From the NCBI GenBank assembly GCA_023457435.1, contig JAEWLS010000045.1, positions 124,001-188,000 on the forward strand: a stretch of DNA of 64,000 bases. Direction: 5' to 3'. The position numbers and the translations under genes were made by a program. The notes below the pieces were generated by a model. It searched no databases and was not told where the DNA came from. It saw nothing but the letters and a program-made list of their open reading frames with translations. This DNA comes from Pseudomonadota bacterium. GTDB lineage: Bacteria; Pseudomonadota; Alphaproteobacteria; Rhizobiales; Rhizobiaceae. Below are positions 10,151-19,086 of this stretch, one piece after another. Every line of letters begins with the position of its first letter. Position 1 is the stretch's first letter.

Positions 10151-11542
10151 ATGAGGTGGGTGGTGTTCCCAGTCCGTAAGGGTTTAGCCGGGATTTTGGC
10201 GCTAGCCGTGGCGTGCTCGTACTCCGCACCGGCCTTCGCGGCCGAGACGATCAGCGGAGCTCTGGCCAAGGCCTATTCCAACAATTCGAGCCTGAATTCT
10301 TCGCGGGCCGGCGTACGCGTCACCGACGAGGGCGTCGCGATCGCCAAATCCGGCTACCGGCCGATCATTCGGGGAACATCGCAGCTTGGCGTTGCGCGAA
10401 ACTGGAACAGCGTTGTCGGAACCACGATAACCAGCGGTTCCTTCGGCATCGAGCTCAGCCAGACGCTGTTCGACGGGTTCCAGACCAAGAACAACGTGCG
10501 TGCAGCCGAGGCGCAGGTCCGCGCGGCGAACGAAGGGTTGCGCAATACCGAACAAAACACGTTGTTCGATGCTGCGGCCGCCTACATGGACGTCATTCGC
10601 GATCGTCAGATTGCCCAGCTGCGCGCTGGAAACCTCGAATTCCTGTCCGAACAGGTTCGAGCCGCCAACTCGCGGTTCGAAGTCGGCGAGGGAACGCGCA
10701 CCGACGTTGCCCAGGCAGAGGCGGGACGACAGGGTGCGCTCGCCCAGCTGAGCGGCGCGCGTGCGCAGGTGCTGGCAAGCTCGGCCCAGTATCGGCAGGT
10801 GATTGGCGAAGATCCTGGTCAGTTGTCGGGTGCGGCACCCCTAAGCAAGCTGCTTCCGCGCAGCATCGAGGAGGCCTTCAATATCGCGCTTCGCGACCAT
10901 CCGGCGATCAAGGCTTCCGAGCATCTTATCGATGCGCAGGGATTTGGGGTGAAGGCGGCGGAAGGCGCTCTTTTGCCGGGCGTGTCGCTCGGCGCCGGAC
11001 TGTCGCACAGCTTCCGCAACTCCGATCCGGCGGGCGTTCAGGACGGCTCGTCCAATTCGGCGAACGTCGGCATCTCGCTCAACGTGCCGATCTATCAGGG
11101 CGGCCGCGCGTCGGCGACCGTGCGGCGTTCCAAGGAATCGCTAGGCCAGGCGCGTATCGATGCCGACGTCAACCGCGACCGCGTCCGTCAGGCAGTTGCC
11201 GGCGCCTGGGCGCAGTACGTGGCCTCGCAGGAGGCTGTGGCGGCAAACCGCGAATTGCTCAACGCGGCTCGTCTCGCCCTTAACGGTGTCATCGAGGAGC
11301 GGAACGTGGGGCAGCGCACGACGCTCGACGTGCTCAACGCCCAGTCGGACGTGACTGACGCACAGATCGGCCTGATGAGCGCCGAGCGCGACGTCGTCGT
11401 GGCAAGCTACGCGATCCTGTCCGCAATCGGACGCCTGACCGCCAAGCAACTGGCGCTCAACGTCCGGCTCCACGACCCGAAGGAGCACTATGACGCGGTC
11501 AAGGACAAGTGGTTCGGACTGCGCACGCCTGACGGGCGCTAA
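10151..11542 (+). CDS. tolC: TolC family outer-membrane channel protein
   Basis: About 463 residues. A signal peptide (MRWVVFPVRKGLAGILALAV... ending SAPAFA-AET) is followed by two OEP repeats, the layout of trimeric TolC channels used by type I secretion and RND pumps. Typical signatures are SLNSSRAGVRVTDEGV, SQTLFDGFQTKNNVRAAE and NVPIYQGGRASATVR; both LFDG and IYQGG mark the turns into the periplasmic helices. The rhizobial homologue is called TolC or BepC. ATG 10151 has GGAAG just upstream; an in-frame ATG at 10124 is an alternative. No membrane-fusion or inner-membrane pump partner lies nearby, so it probably serves several systems. Confidence 0.92.
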   Translation: MRWVVFPVRKGLAGILALAVACSYSAPAFAAETISGALAKAYSNNSSLNSSRAGVRVTDEGVAIAKSGYRPIIRGTSQLGVARNWNSVVGTTITSGSFGIELSQTLFDGFQTKNNVRAAEAQVRAANEGLRNTEQNTLFDAAAAYMDVIRDRQIAQLRAGNLEFLSEQVRAANSRFEVGEGTRTDVAQAEAGRQGALAQLSGARAQVLASSAQYRQVIGEDPGQLSGAAPLSKLLPRSIEEAFNIALRDHPAIKASEHLIDAQGFGVKAAEGALLPGVSLGAGLSHSFRNSDPAGVQDGSSNSANVGISLNVPIYQGGRASATVRRSKESLGQARIDADVNRDRVRQAVAGAWAQYVASQEAVAANRELLNAARLALNGVIEERNVGQRTTLDVLNAQSDVTDAQIGLMSAERDVVVASYAILSAIGRLTAKQLALNVRLHDPKEHYDAVKDKWFGLRTPDGR

Positions 11543-11695
11543 CGCGCGATCTCGGCGCGCGACTGCCGTCGCTTAATCTGTGAGCAAGCGAAACGACGCA
11601 AGCGCAGGGGATTCATTCACCTGCAGCCATCGGTTACGCTCGATTTGATTCGAGACACCCGCGGCGGGGTGGACGAGCAAGGGGACCTGAACTCG

Positions 11696-12367
11696 ATGGC
11701 ACAGCCGGCTGAAGCACGGGCGACGAACGGAGCAGCGGCAGGGCAGTCCGCCCGTGAGCCCTCCATGGAAGAGATCCTGGCGTCCATCAAGCGCATCATC
11801 GAAGACAGCGATGGGGTGCGGCGAGCCGGTCCCGATTCTGCCCCGTCCGATACGCTCGAGGTTCCGAGCGCTGCGAACGACGCAGACGCAGGAGAGGTGT
11901 CCGCGTTCAGCGACGAAATCGGTGGGCTGGCGAAGCTCGCGGCTCCGGTCGGCGAGGCGTTCGGCCCATACGTGGCTCCAGCTGCGGCGCCGTTCCGTTC
12001 CGAGCCTGCCGAAGTTGCCCCCGCTCGTCCCCAGGCTCCTGCACCGGCGCGGGCTGAAGCACCCGCGGCAGCACCCAAAACCCGCGAGCCTTCTTCTGTG
12101 ATCGCCCCATTCAAGCCGACGCCGGCGCCGGAACCGCAGGCGGCGCGCAGTACCATCCTGTCCGACAAGGCCGGGCGCCAGGTGGCAGCAGCATTCGGCG
12201 AACTCAGCGATGCGTTCGCCGCCAGCCGCAAGCGCAGCTTCGACGAAATCGCCGAAGAGATGATGCGCCCGATGCTCCAGGATTGGCTCGACAACAATCT
12301 GCCTATGCTGGTCGAGCGCCTCGTTCGCGAAGAGATCGAGCGCGTCGCCCGCGGCGCTGCGCGCTAG
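11696..12367 (+). CDS. popZ: Polar organising protein PopZ (DUF2497)
   Basis: A 223-residue protein with the PopZ plan. A short conserved N-terminal helix (REPSMEEILASIKRIIEDSD) is followed by a long Pro/Ala/Glu-rich disordered spacer (about residues 45-155) and the conserved C-terminal oligomerisation helices (SFDEIAEEMMRPMLQDWLDN through LVERLVREEIERVARG). PopZ forms a polar matrix that anchors chromosomal origins and cell-cycle proteins. AGGGGA lies 12 bases before the ATG at 11696. It is followed by valS, a neighbourhood conserved in alphaproteobacteria. Confidence 0.92.
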   Translation: MAQPAEARATNGAAAGQSAREPSMEEILASIKRIIEDSDGVRRAGPDSAPSDTLEVPSAANDADAGEVSAFSDEIGGLAKLAAPVGEAFGPYVAPAAAPFRSEPAEVAPARPQAPAPARAEAPAAAPKTREPSSVIAPFKPTPAPEPQAARSTILSDKAGRQVAAAFGELSDAFAASRKRSFDEIAEEMMRPMLQDWLDNNLPMLVERLVREEIERVARGAAR

Positions 12368-12389
12368 GCAATCATGATCTGACAGACAC

Positions 12390-12411
12390 GGCGCCGCCTG
12401 CGGGCGGCGTC
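12390..12411 (+). terminator. Weak hairpin between popZ and valS
   Basis: GGCGCCGCC and GGCGGCGTC form a 9-bp stem (one G-T pair) around a TGCG loop, 22 bases after the popZ stop. It lacks a U tract (TTGCGC follows), so it may only attenuate or stabilise the transcript. Confidence 0.35.
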
Positions 12412-12497
12412 TTGCGCTGAAACGGGCCGCACGTTGACTTGATCCGGCCCTTCCGGTTTACAGCGCCATCCCCAAAGCTGTTTCCGGACAAGCGCCC

Positions 12498-15401
12498 ATG
12501 CTCGACAAGACCTATGATTCCGCCGCCGTCGAACCGCGGATTGCCAAGGTCTGGGAAGACGCCGACGCGTTCGCTGCAGGCGCCGGCTCGAAGCCGGGCG
12601 CCGAAGCCTTCACGATCGTCATCCCGCCGCCGAACGTCACCGGTTCGCTGCATATGGGCCACGCGCTCAACAACACGCTCCAGGACGTGTTGGTCCGCTT
12701 CGAACGCATGCGGGGCAAGAACGTGCTGTGGCAGCCTGGCATGGATCATGCGGGCATCGCCACGCAGATGGTGGTGGAGCGCCAACTCGGCGAAGCCGGC
12801 GTCAAACGCCGCGAACTCGGCCGCGAAGACTTCGTGCGACGGGTCTGGTCCTGGAAAGAGCAGTCCGGGGGCGCAATCATCAATCAGCTCAAGCGCCTCG
12901 GTGCCTCCGCCGACTGGTCGCGCGAGCGCTTCACCATGGACGAGGGCCTGTCCGAGGCCGTCCTCGAAGTGTTCGTCCGGCTTTATCGCGAAGGCCTGAT
13001 CTATCGCGGCAAGCGACTGGTCAACTGGGACCCTACGTTCGAGACAGCCATTTCCGACCTCGAGGTGGAGAACAAGGAAGCTGCCGGCCACATGTGGCAC
13101 TTCAAGTACCCGTTGGCCGGCGGCGAGACCTACACCTACGTCGAGAAGGACGCCGATGGGAAAGTCCTATTCCAGGAAGAGCGGAACTACATCTCGATCG
13201 CCACGACGCGCCCCGAGACCATGCTCGGCGACGGCGCGGTTGCCGTCCATCCGTCCGACGAGCGCTATGCGCCGATCGTCGGCAAACTCTGCGAAATCCC
13301 GGTCGGGCCGAAGCAGCACCGCCGGCTGATCCCGATCATCACCGACGAATATCCGGATCCGACATTCGGCTCCGGAGCGGTCAAGATCACCGGTGCGCAC
13401 GACTTCAACGACTATCAGGTGGCGCGGCGCAACAATATCCCGCTCTACCGGCTCATGGATGGGCGCGCCGCCTTGCGCGACGACGGCGAACCCTATGCCG
13501 TCTATGCGCAAAGGGCTCTCGAGATCGCCCGCTCCGGCGAGCTTCCCTCCGAGGCCGAGGTCGACGGCATCAATCTGGTGCCTGACGAGTATCGCGGTCT
13601 CGACCGCTACGAGGCACGCCGCCGCATCGTCGACGCGATCAACGCCGAGGGCCTTGCGGTGACCGTAAAGGATGCCGAGGGCAACGAGACGCCATTCGTC
13701 GAATCGAAAAAGATCATGCAGCCGTTCGGTGACCGTTCCGGCGTGGTGATCGAGCCGATGCTGACCGACCAGTGGTTCGCCGACGCCAAGACGCTTGCGG
13801 CGCCGGCAATCGCCTCGGTTCGCGAGGGGCGCACCAACTTCGTGCCGAAGAACTGGGAGAAGACCTACTTCGACTGGATGGAGAACATCGAGCCGTGGTG
13901 CATCTCGCGCCAGCTCTGGTGGGGACACCAGATCCCGGCGTGGTATGGCCCCGACGGCCAGGTCTTCGTCGCCAAGTCGGAGAAGGAAGCGCTCGACGAC
14001 GCCGTGGAATACTATCTGGCGCTCGAAGGCCCGTGGAAGGCGTTCGTCCAGGAGAAGCTGGAGAATTTCGAGCCGGAGAAGATCCTGACGCGCGACGAGG
14101 ACGTGCTCGACACGTGGTTCTCGTCGGCGCTCTGGCCGTTCTCGACGCTCGGCTGGCCGCACGACACGCCGGCGCTGCGCACCTACTACCAGACCGACGT
14201 GCTGGTCACCGGCTTCGACATCATCTTCTTCTGGGTCGCCCGCATGATGATGATGGGCCTCCACTTCATGGAGGAGGAGCCGTTCCACACGGTCTACGTC
14301 CACGCCCTGGTTCGCGACAAGAACGGGCAGAAGATGTCGAAGTCGAAGGGCAACGTCATCGACCCGCTCGACCTGATCGCCGAATACGGCGCCGACGCGC
14401 TGCGCTTCACGCTGGCGATCATGGCGGCGCAGGGCAGGGACGTTAAGCTCGATCCGGCGCGCATCGCAGGCTACCGCAACTTCGGCACCAAGCTTTGGAA
14501 CGCCGCGCGTTTCGCCGAGATGAACGGCGCCGCGCGTATCGACGATTTCCGGCCTGGTGACGCCAAGCTCACCGTCAACCGGTGGATTCTCACCGAACTC
14601 ACCCGCACAGCCGGCGCGGTGACCGACGGGATCGCTGGCTACCGCTTCAACGAGGCGGCCGGCGCGGCATACCGCTTCGTCTGGAACCTGTTCTGCGACT
14701 GGTACGTCGAACTCCTGAAGCCGGTGTTCATGGGCACGGACGAGGCAGCCAAGGTCGAGAGCCGCGCCACCATGGCCTATGTGCTCGACGAGATCTTCAA
14801 GTTGCTCCACCCATTCATGCCGTTCATGACGGAGGAGCTGTGGTGGCAGACGGCGGGCTCGCCGCGCGCGACCCTGCTATGCCATGCCGACTGGCCGACG
14901 CCGACCTTCGAGGACGCCGAGGCCGCGGCCGAGCTCAATTGGCTGGTGGAACTCGTATCCGGCATCCGCTCTGTGCGCTCGGAGATGAATGTGCCGCCGA
15001 CGGCGATCGCTCCGCTGGTGCTCGTCGGCGCCAGTGATGGCTCGCGCGCGCGGGCGGATCGTCACAATGCCGCGCTGAAGCGCCTTGCCCGCATCGGCGA
15101 CGTTTCCTTCGCCGACCAGGCGCCGCGCGGCTCGGCGCAGCTCGTGCTCGGCGAGATCACCGTTTCGCTGCCGCTTGGCGACCTGGTCGATCTGAGCGCC
15201 GAGGACGCCCGGCTGTCGAAGGAGCTCGCGAAAAACGCCGACGAGATCGGGCGCATCGACAAGAAGCTCGGCAATCCGCAATTCGTCGCCAAGGCGGCAC
15301 CGGAAATCGTCGACGCCGAACGCGAGAAGCGCGACGAACTGGCCGAAGCCAGGGCTCGCCTGGAGGTCGCGCTGGCGCGGGTCCGAGAGGCAGCGCGCTA
15401 G
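12498..15401 (+). CDS. valS: Valyl-tRNA synthetase
   Basis: A 967-residue class Ia synthetase that charges tRNA-Val in the cytoplasm. The HIGH motif appears as HMGH in NVTGSLHMGHALNN (about residue 50). The editing CP1 domain contains TTRPETMLGDGAVAVHP. The KMSKS loop is QKMSKSKGNVIDP (about residue 615). The C-terminus is the valine-specific coiled-coil arm (last 75 residues, rich in Glu/Lys/Ala). Length and domain order are normal. Its start is 130 bp downstream of popZ with a modest ribosome site. Confidence 0.97.
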   Translation: MLDKTYDSAAVEPRIAKVWEDADAFAAGAGSKPGAEAFTIVIPPPNVTGSLHMGHALNNTLQDVLVRFERMRGKNVLWQPGMDHAGIATQMVVERQLGEAGVKRRELGREDFVRRVWSWKEQSGGAIINQLKRLGASADWSRERFTMDEGLSEAVLEVFVRLYREGLIYRGKRLVNWDPTFETAISDLEVENKEAAGHMWHFKYPLAGGETYTYVEKDADGKVLFQEERNYISIATTRPETMLGDGAVAVHPSDERYAPIVGKLCEIPVGPKQHRRLIPIITDEYPDPTFGSGAVKITGAHDFNDYQVARRNNIPLYRLMDGRAALRDDGEPYAVYAQRALEIARSGELPSEAEVDGINLVPDEYRGLDRYEARRRIVDAINAEGLAVTVKDAEGNETPFVESKKIMQPFGDRSGVVIEPMLTDQWFADAKTLAAPAIASVREGRTNFVPKNWEKTYFDWMENIEPWCISRQLWWGHQIPAWYGPDGQVFVAKSEKEALDDAVEYYLALEGPWKAFVQEKLENFEPEKILTRDEDVLDTWFSSALWPFSTLGWPHDTPALRTYYQTDVLVTGFDIIFFWVARMMMMGLHFMEEEPFHTVYVHALVRDKNGQKMSKSKGNVIDPLDLIAEYGADALRFTLAIMAAQGRDVKLDPARIAGYRNFGTKLWNAARFAEMNGAARIDDFRPGDAKLTVNRWILTELTRTAGAVTDGIAGYRFNEAAGAAYRFVWNLFCDWYVELLKPVFMGTDEAAKVESRATMAYVLDEIFKLLHPFMPFMTEELWWQTAGSPRATLLCHADWPTPTFEDAEAAAELNWLVELVSGIRSVRSEMNVPPTAIAPLVLVGASDGSRARADRHNAALKRLARIGDVSFADQAPRGSAQLVLGEITVSLPLGDLVDLSAEDARLSKELAKNADEIGRIDKKLGNPQFVAKAAPEIVDAEREKRDELAEARARLEVALARVREAAR

Positions 15402-15747
15402 CCGCTCCACGTCTCAAGCGTCCGCGAATCACCTTTCCGCAGCGACACTGTTGTGCCGCTGCAGCTTTGTGCTGTTTCGGCAACACTCTTTCAACGGTCG
15501 GCGCGCTATAGAAGCCGGCGTCGGGCAGGTGCCAATTTCTGCCATAAACAGAGGGCACCTCGAGGGACAGGTAGCAGGCCCCGGTCGGGGCAACGAGGAT
15601 CGCGCGCAAGCGCTCATGGCGACATGGTTGCGTCGAGTTCGGGCGGGGTTCGTGGACGGAGCACGCGGTGCGGCCGTTCGGACCACGGAGGGATTCTGCG
15701 TGCCCTGTTTTTGGAAGCGGACGCCGCGGCGAGAGATTTGTAGACTG
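15402..15747. other. 346-bp noncoding leader between valS and exoR
   Basis: No convincing gene was found here; open frames running into exoR lack a ribosome site and the expected composition. A GCTATAGAA box near 15510 could be a -10 element, which would give exoR an unusually long 5' untranslated region. No intrinsic terminator for valS was found. Confidence 0.4.
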
Positions 15748-16545
15748 ATGCGTTTAGATTGGTCGTTCAGGGCTGGATTGATGGGGGCGGCGCTCGTGCT
15801 GACGCTTGCCGCCGGCCCCGCAGCCGCGCTCGACGAGAAGACCGTCACAACCAAGCCCGAGCGCAGCCCGTGGGCGGTGTTCCGCTTTGGCTTCTCCGCC
15901 TACAAGCAGGGTCACAAGGACCAGGCGGTCGAGGCCTACCGCTACGCGGCCGAGAACGGCCAGATCGGGGCGAGCTGGAAGCTGGCGCGCATGTATGCCG
16001 AAGGCGACGGTGTCGCCCGCAACGACTACGAGGCGTTCAAGTTCTTCAGCGAGATCGCCCGCCAGGATGTCGAGCCCGGCAGCCCGGAAGAAAGCTACAT
16101 GTCCGATGCACTGGTGGCGCTGGCGGGATACATGCGCACGGGAATTCCTGGCACGCCGGTCAAGTCGAACCCCACAGCGGCGCAGGAATACTACATGCGC
16201 GCCGCGGCGACCTACCGCAATCCGGAGGCGCAGTACGAGGTTGGCCTGATGTTCCTTGCCGGCGAAGGCGTGAAGAAGAGCACGCAGCAGGCCGGCCGCT
16301 GGTTCCAGCTTGCCGCCGAAAAGGGCCACGCCCCGGCGCAGGCGACGCTCGGCGAAATGCTTTTCCGCAGCGGTAAGCACGTGCCTGGCCTAGCCTGGAT
16401 GACGGTGGCGCTAGAGCGCGCGCCGGCTGCAGACGCTGCATGGATCCGCGACAAGCAGGAAGAGGCTTTCGCCTACGCCAACGAGGCTGACCGGCGTACC
16501 GCAGTTGCGCTCGCCGCCGACATGCTCGCCAAGGTCGGCCACTAG
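15748..16545 (+). CDS. exoR: Exopolysaccharide production negative regulator ExoR
   Basis: A 265-residue secreted protein, close to the 268 residues of Sinorhizobium ExoR. A signal peptide spans residues 1-30 (GAALVLTLAAGPAAA). The rest is built of Sel1-type tetratricopeptide repeats (GQIGASWKLARMYAEGDGVA, AQYEVGLMFLAGEGVKKS, GHAPAQATLGEMLF). In rhizobia ExoR is a periplasmic inhibitor of the ExoS-ChvI two-component system; its loss raises exopolysaccharide and lowers motility. The ATG at 15748 is chosen because it begins the signal peptide. exoS/chvI are not in the window. Confidence 0.9.
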   Translation: MRLDWSFRAGLMGAALVLTLAAGPAAALDEKTVTTKPERSPWAVFRFGFSAYKQGHKDQAVEAYRYAAENGQIGASWKLARMYAEGDGVARNDYEAFKFFSEIARQDVEPGSPEESYMSDALVALAGYMRTGIPGTPVKSNPTAAQEYYMRAAATYRNPEAQYEVGLMFLAGEGVKKSTQQAGRWFQLAAEKGHAPAQATLGEMLFRSGKHVPGLAWMTVALERAPAADAAWIRDKQEEAFAYANEADRRTAVALAADMLAKVGH

Positions 16546-16559
16546 GGCCGCAGCGACAC

Positions 16560-17363
16560 CTAGGCGGTGAAGGCGAGGTGGGCGATGGCCGGGACGTGGT
16601 CCGACGGCTTCTCCCACGCACGCACGTGCTTCTCCACGGTCGCGGCGGTCAGGCGGTTGGCCGCCTCCGGCGACAGCATCAAATGGTCGATGCGAATGCC
16701 GTTGTTCTTCTGCCAGGCGCCGGCCTGATAGTCCCAGAAGGTGTAGATGCCGGGCGAGTCGTCGACCGCGCGGTGCGCATCGGTGAAGCCGAGCGCCCGC
16801 AGGCGCCGATGCGCTGCGCGGCTCTCCGGCTGGAACAGTGCGTCGCTGGTCCAATTCTCGGGATAGCGCGCGTCGATCGGCGTCGGGATCACGTTGTAGT
16901 CGCCGGCGAGCACCAGCGGCTCTTCCAGGGTCAGGCGCTCTTGCGCCCAGCGTTCGAGCCGGGCCATCCAGGCGAGCTTGTAAGTGAACTTTTCGGTGCC
17001 GATCGGATTGCCGTTCGGCAGATAGAGCGAGACGACACGGAGCGCCTTGCGGCCTGCCTTCGGGTCCTGGACTGAGAAAACGCCCTCGATGAAGCGGGAA
17101 TGTTCGTCGGAATCGTCGCCGGCAAGCCGGCGGTTGACCTCGTCGAACGGCAGCTTCGACAACAGGGCAACGCCGTTGAAGCCTTTTTGCCCGTGAGTCT
17201 CGACGTTGTAGCCGAGCGCCTCGATCTCGGCGCGCGGAAACGCTTCGTCCACCGTCTTGATCTCCTGAAGGCAGACGATGTCGGGCTGGCTCTCCTTCAG
17301 CCAGGCCACCAAATTCTCGATGCGTGCACGCACGCCGTTGATATTCCAGGTGGCGATCTTCAC
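16560..17363 (-). CDS. xthA: Exodeoxyribonuclease III (AP endonuclease)
   Basis: A 267-residue DNA repair nuclease that cuts at abasic sites and trims 3' ends. All endonuclease/exonuclease/phosphatase motifs are present: WNINGVRARI at the start, LQEIK (metal Glu), LYLPNG, GDYNVIPTP, IDHLML and the terminal SDHVPAIAHL with catalytic Asp-His. Length is normal. It lies 10 bases downstream of erpA on the minus strand, so the two probably share a transcript. It converges with exoR, with a 14-bp gap. Confidence 0.95.
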   Translation of the reverse strand: MKIATWNINGVRARIENLVAWLKESQPDIVCLQEIKTVDEAFPRAEIEALGYNVETHGQKGFNGVALLSKLPFDEVNRRLAGDDSDEHSRFIEGVFSVQDPKAGRKALRVVSLYLPNGNPIGTEKFTYKLAWMARLERWAQERLTLEEPLVLAGDYNVIPTPIDARYPENWTSDALFQPESRAAHRRLRALGFTDAHRAVDDSPGIYTFWDYQAGAWQKNNGIRIDHLMLSPEAANRLTAATVEKHVRAWEKPSDHVPAIAHLAFTA

Positions 17364-17373
17364 TGCGGTGCCG

Positions 17374-17724
17374 TCAGATCGAGAAGCTTGTGCCGCATCC
17401 GCACGAGGCGACCGCGTTTGGGTTCCTGATCTGGAACGACTGCCCCATCAAATCTTCGACGAAGTCGATCACGGAGCCGCCCATGTACACGAGGGACAGA
17501 TCGTCGATCAGGACCATGGCACCGTTCTTCTCGATGGCGACGTCGTCGTCGTTTCGCTCGCCCGTCAGATCGAACTTGTAGGAAAAACCGGAGCAGCCGC
17601 CGCCTTCGACCGAAACGCGCAGCGCGTTGGCGCCCGGCTCCCTGGCAACGATGGCCGAGATGCGCTTTGCCGCAGCGTCGCTCAGTTCTACCGATTTCAT
17701 CGAGGTCTTGGCGTCCGCGCCCAT
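17374..17724 (-). CDS. erpA: Iron-sulfur cluster insertion protein (A-type carrier)
   Basis: A 116-residue HesB/IscA family carrier that hands Fe-S clusters to apo-enzymes. The three ligand cysteines are in GGGCSGFSYKF and SCGCGTSF, at conserved spacing. The ATG at 17724 has an AAGGTGAAG ribosome site immediately upstream; an ATG at 17700 would give a shorter form. It is divergent from dgt with an 84-bp gap and is followed by xthA, a pairing conserved in many alphaproteobacteria. Confidence 0.92.
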   Translation of the reverse strand: MGADAKTSMKSVELSDAAAKRISAIVAREPGANALRVSVEGGGCSGFSYKFDLTGERNDDDVAIEKNGAMVLIDDLSLVYMGGSVIDFVEDLMGQSFQIRNPNAVASCGCGTSFSI

Positions 17725-17808
17725 GGCTTCACCTTGCCTTCGCAGTTGCACCATAGGTATGAAGCGCAAAAAGCCAAGTCAACCGGCGGGGCGGGACCGT
17801 AAGGCGGG

Positions 17809-19029
17809 ATGGACCAGCACGGCGAGCTTACTGGCATCGGTTTCGGATACCGCCCGCGCGCTGCCTACGCTACCGACCCCGCGAAGACCCGCGGCCGCTT
17901 TTACGCCGAGCCCGAAAGCCCGACGCGAACGCCGTTCCAGCGTGACCGCGATCGTATCATCCACTCCACTGCTTTCCGACGGCTGAAGCACAAGACGCAA
18001 GTCTTCATCGCCCACGAAGGCGACCACTACAGAACGCGGCTCACACACTCGATCGAGGTGGCGCAGATCGCCCGTGCCCTGGCACGTGCTCTGTCCGGAG
18101 ACGAAGACCTCGCCGAAGCCGTCGCTCTCGTCCACGATTTCGGACACACGCCGTTCGGCCACACAGGCGAGGACGTACTCGATGCCTGCATGGCCGAGTA
18201 TGGCGGATTCGACCACAACGCCCAGGCGCTGCGTGTCGTGACACGCCTTGAACGTCGTTATGCCGAGTTTGACGGCTTGAATCTTAGCTGGGAGACGCTC
18301 GAGGGCCTGGTCAAGCATAATGGCCCGTTGACCGACCGTGAGGGGCGGGGGCTGAAAGGGACGCTCCCCCGAACCGTTGTGATGTACAATGAACTACACG
18401 ATCTGGAGCTGTGGCGGCATGCCGGGATCGAGGCCCAATGCGCTGCCATTGCCGACGACATCGCCTACGACGCGCATGATATCGACGACGGCCTGCGCGC
18501 CGGACTACTCACCCTGGACATGCTTGACGAGGTGCCGATCGGAGCGCGCATCCTGCGGGCCGTCAGGGAGAAATACCCCGGCCTTGACCACGTCAGGACC
18601 GTCCACGAACTCGTCCGACGGCAGATCACCGCAATGGTCGAGGATGTCATCGCCCATTCCAGAAGCCTTCTGGCGGCCCTTGCGCCGCAGGACGTCGATA
18701 CGATCCGCGATGCCGGTTTCCCGATCGTCGCGTTTTCTCCGGCCATGGCTGCGGACGAGAAGCAACTCAAGGCGTTCCTATACCGGAACCTCTATCGCAA
18801 CCCGCAGGTGATGGAGGTGCGTGCCAAAGCCGACGCGGTGGTCCGCGATCTCTTCGGAGTCTACATGGATGACCCGAGCAGGATGCCGGAAGGCTGGCGC
18901 GAGCTTCTCGGCAGGGCCGAACCTGCTGTTCGAGCGCGCCATGTCGCGGATTTCATGGCTGGCATGACCGACACCTACGCGCTGAAGCAGCACCGGCGCT
19001 GGTTTGACCATACTCCGGATTTGGGCTAG
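17809..19029 (+). CDS. dgt: Deoxyguanosinetriphosphate triphosphohydrolase-like protein
   Basis: A 406-residue HD-domain dNTPase that cleaves dNTPs to nucleoside and triphosphate. The HD metal site is visible: HRTRLTHSIEVAQIA early (His), then VHDFGHTPFGHTGED (His-Asp) at about residue 105, and a further Asp in ADDIAYDAHDIDDG near residue 225. The FHRLKHKTQVF-like segment of the family appears as AFRRLKHKTQVF. It is the first gene of a plus-strand run with argS, which starts 57 bp after its stop. Confidence 0.93.
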   Translation: MDQHGELTGIGFGYRPRAAYATDPAKTRGRFYAEPESPTRTPFQRDRDRIIHSTAFRRLKHKTQVFIAHEGDHYRTRLTHSIEVAQIARALARALSGDEDLAEAVALVHDFGHTPFGHTGEDVLDACMAEYGGFDHNAQALRVVTRLERRYAEFDGLNLSWETLEGLVKHNGPLTDREGRGLKGTLPRTVVMYNELHDLELWRHAGIEAQCAAIADDIAYDAHDIDDGLRAGLLTLDMLDEVPIGARILRAVREKYPGLDHVRTVHELVRRQITAMVEDVIAHSRSLLAALAPQDVDTIRDAGFPIVAFSPAMAADEKQLKAFLYRNLYRNPQVMEVRAKADAVVRDLFGVYMDDPSRMPEGWRELLGRAEPAVRARHVADFMAGMTDTYALKQHRRWFDHTPDLG

Positions 19030-19086
19030 GTGCCGCGCGCCGATACCGCGGGAGACGCCGCGGTAGCGCCAGCCTCAGGAATTCGC

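Noticed and set aside
13167..14810. 547-codon antisense frame within valS
   Set aside because: Complement of a proven synthetase gene; composition is that of a shadow frame.
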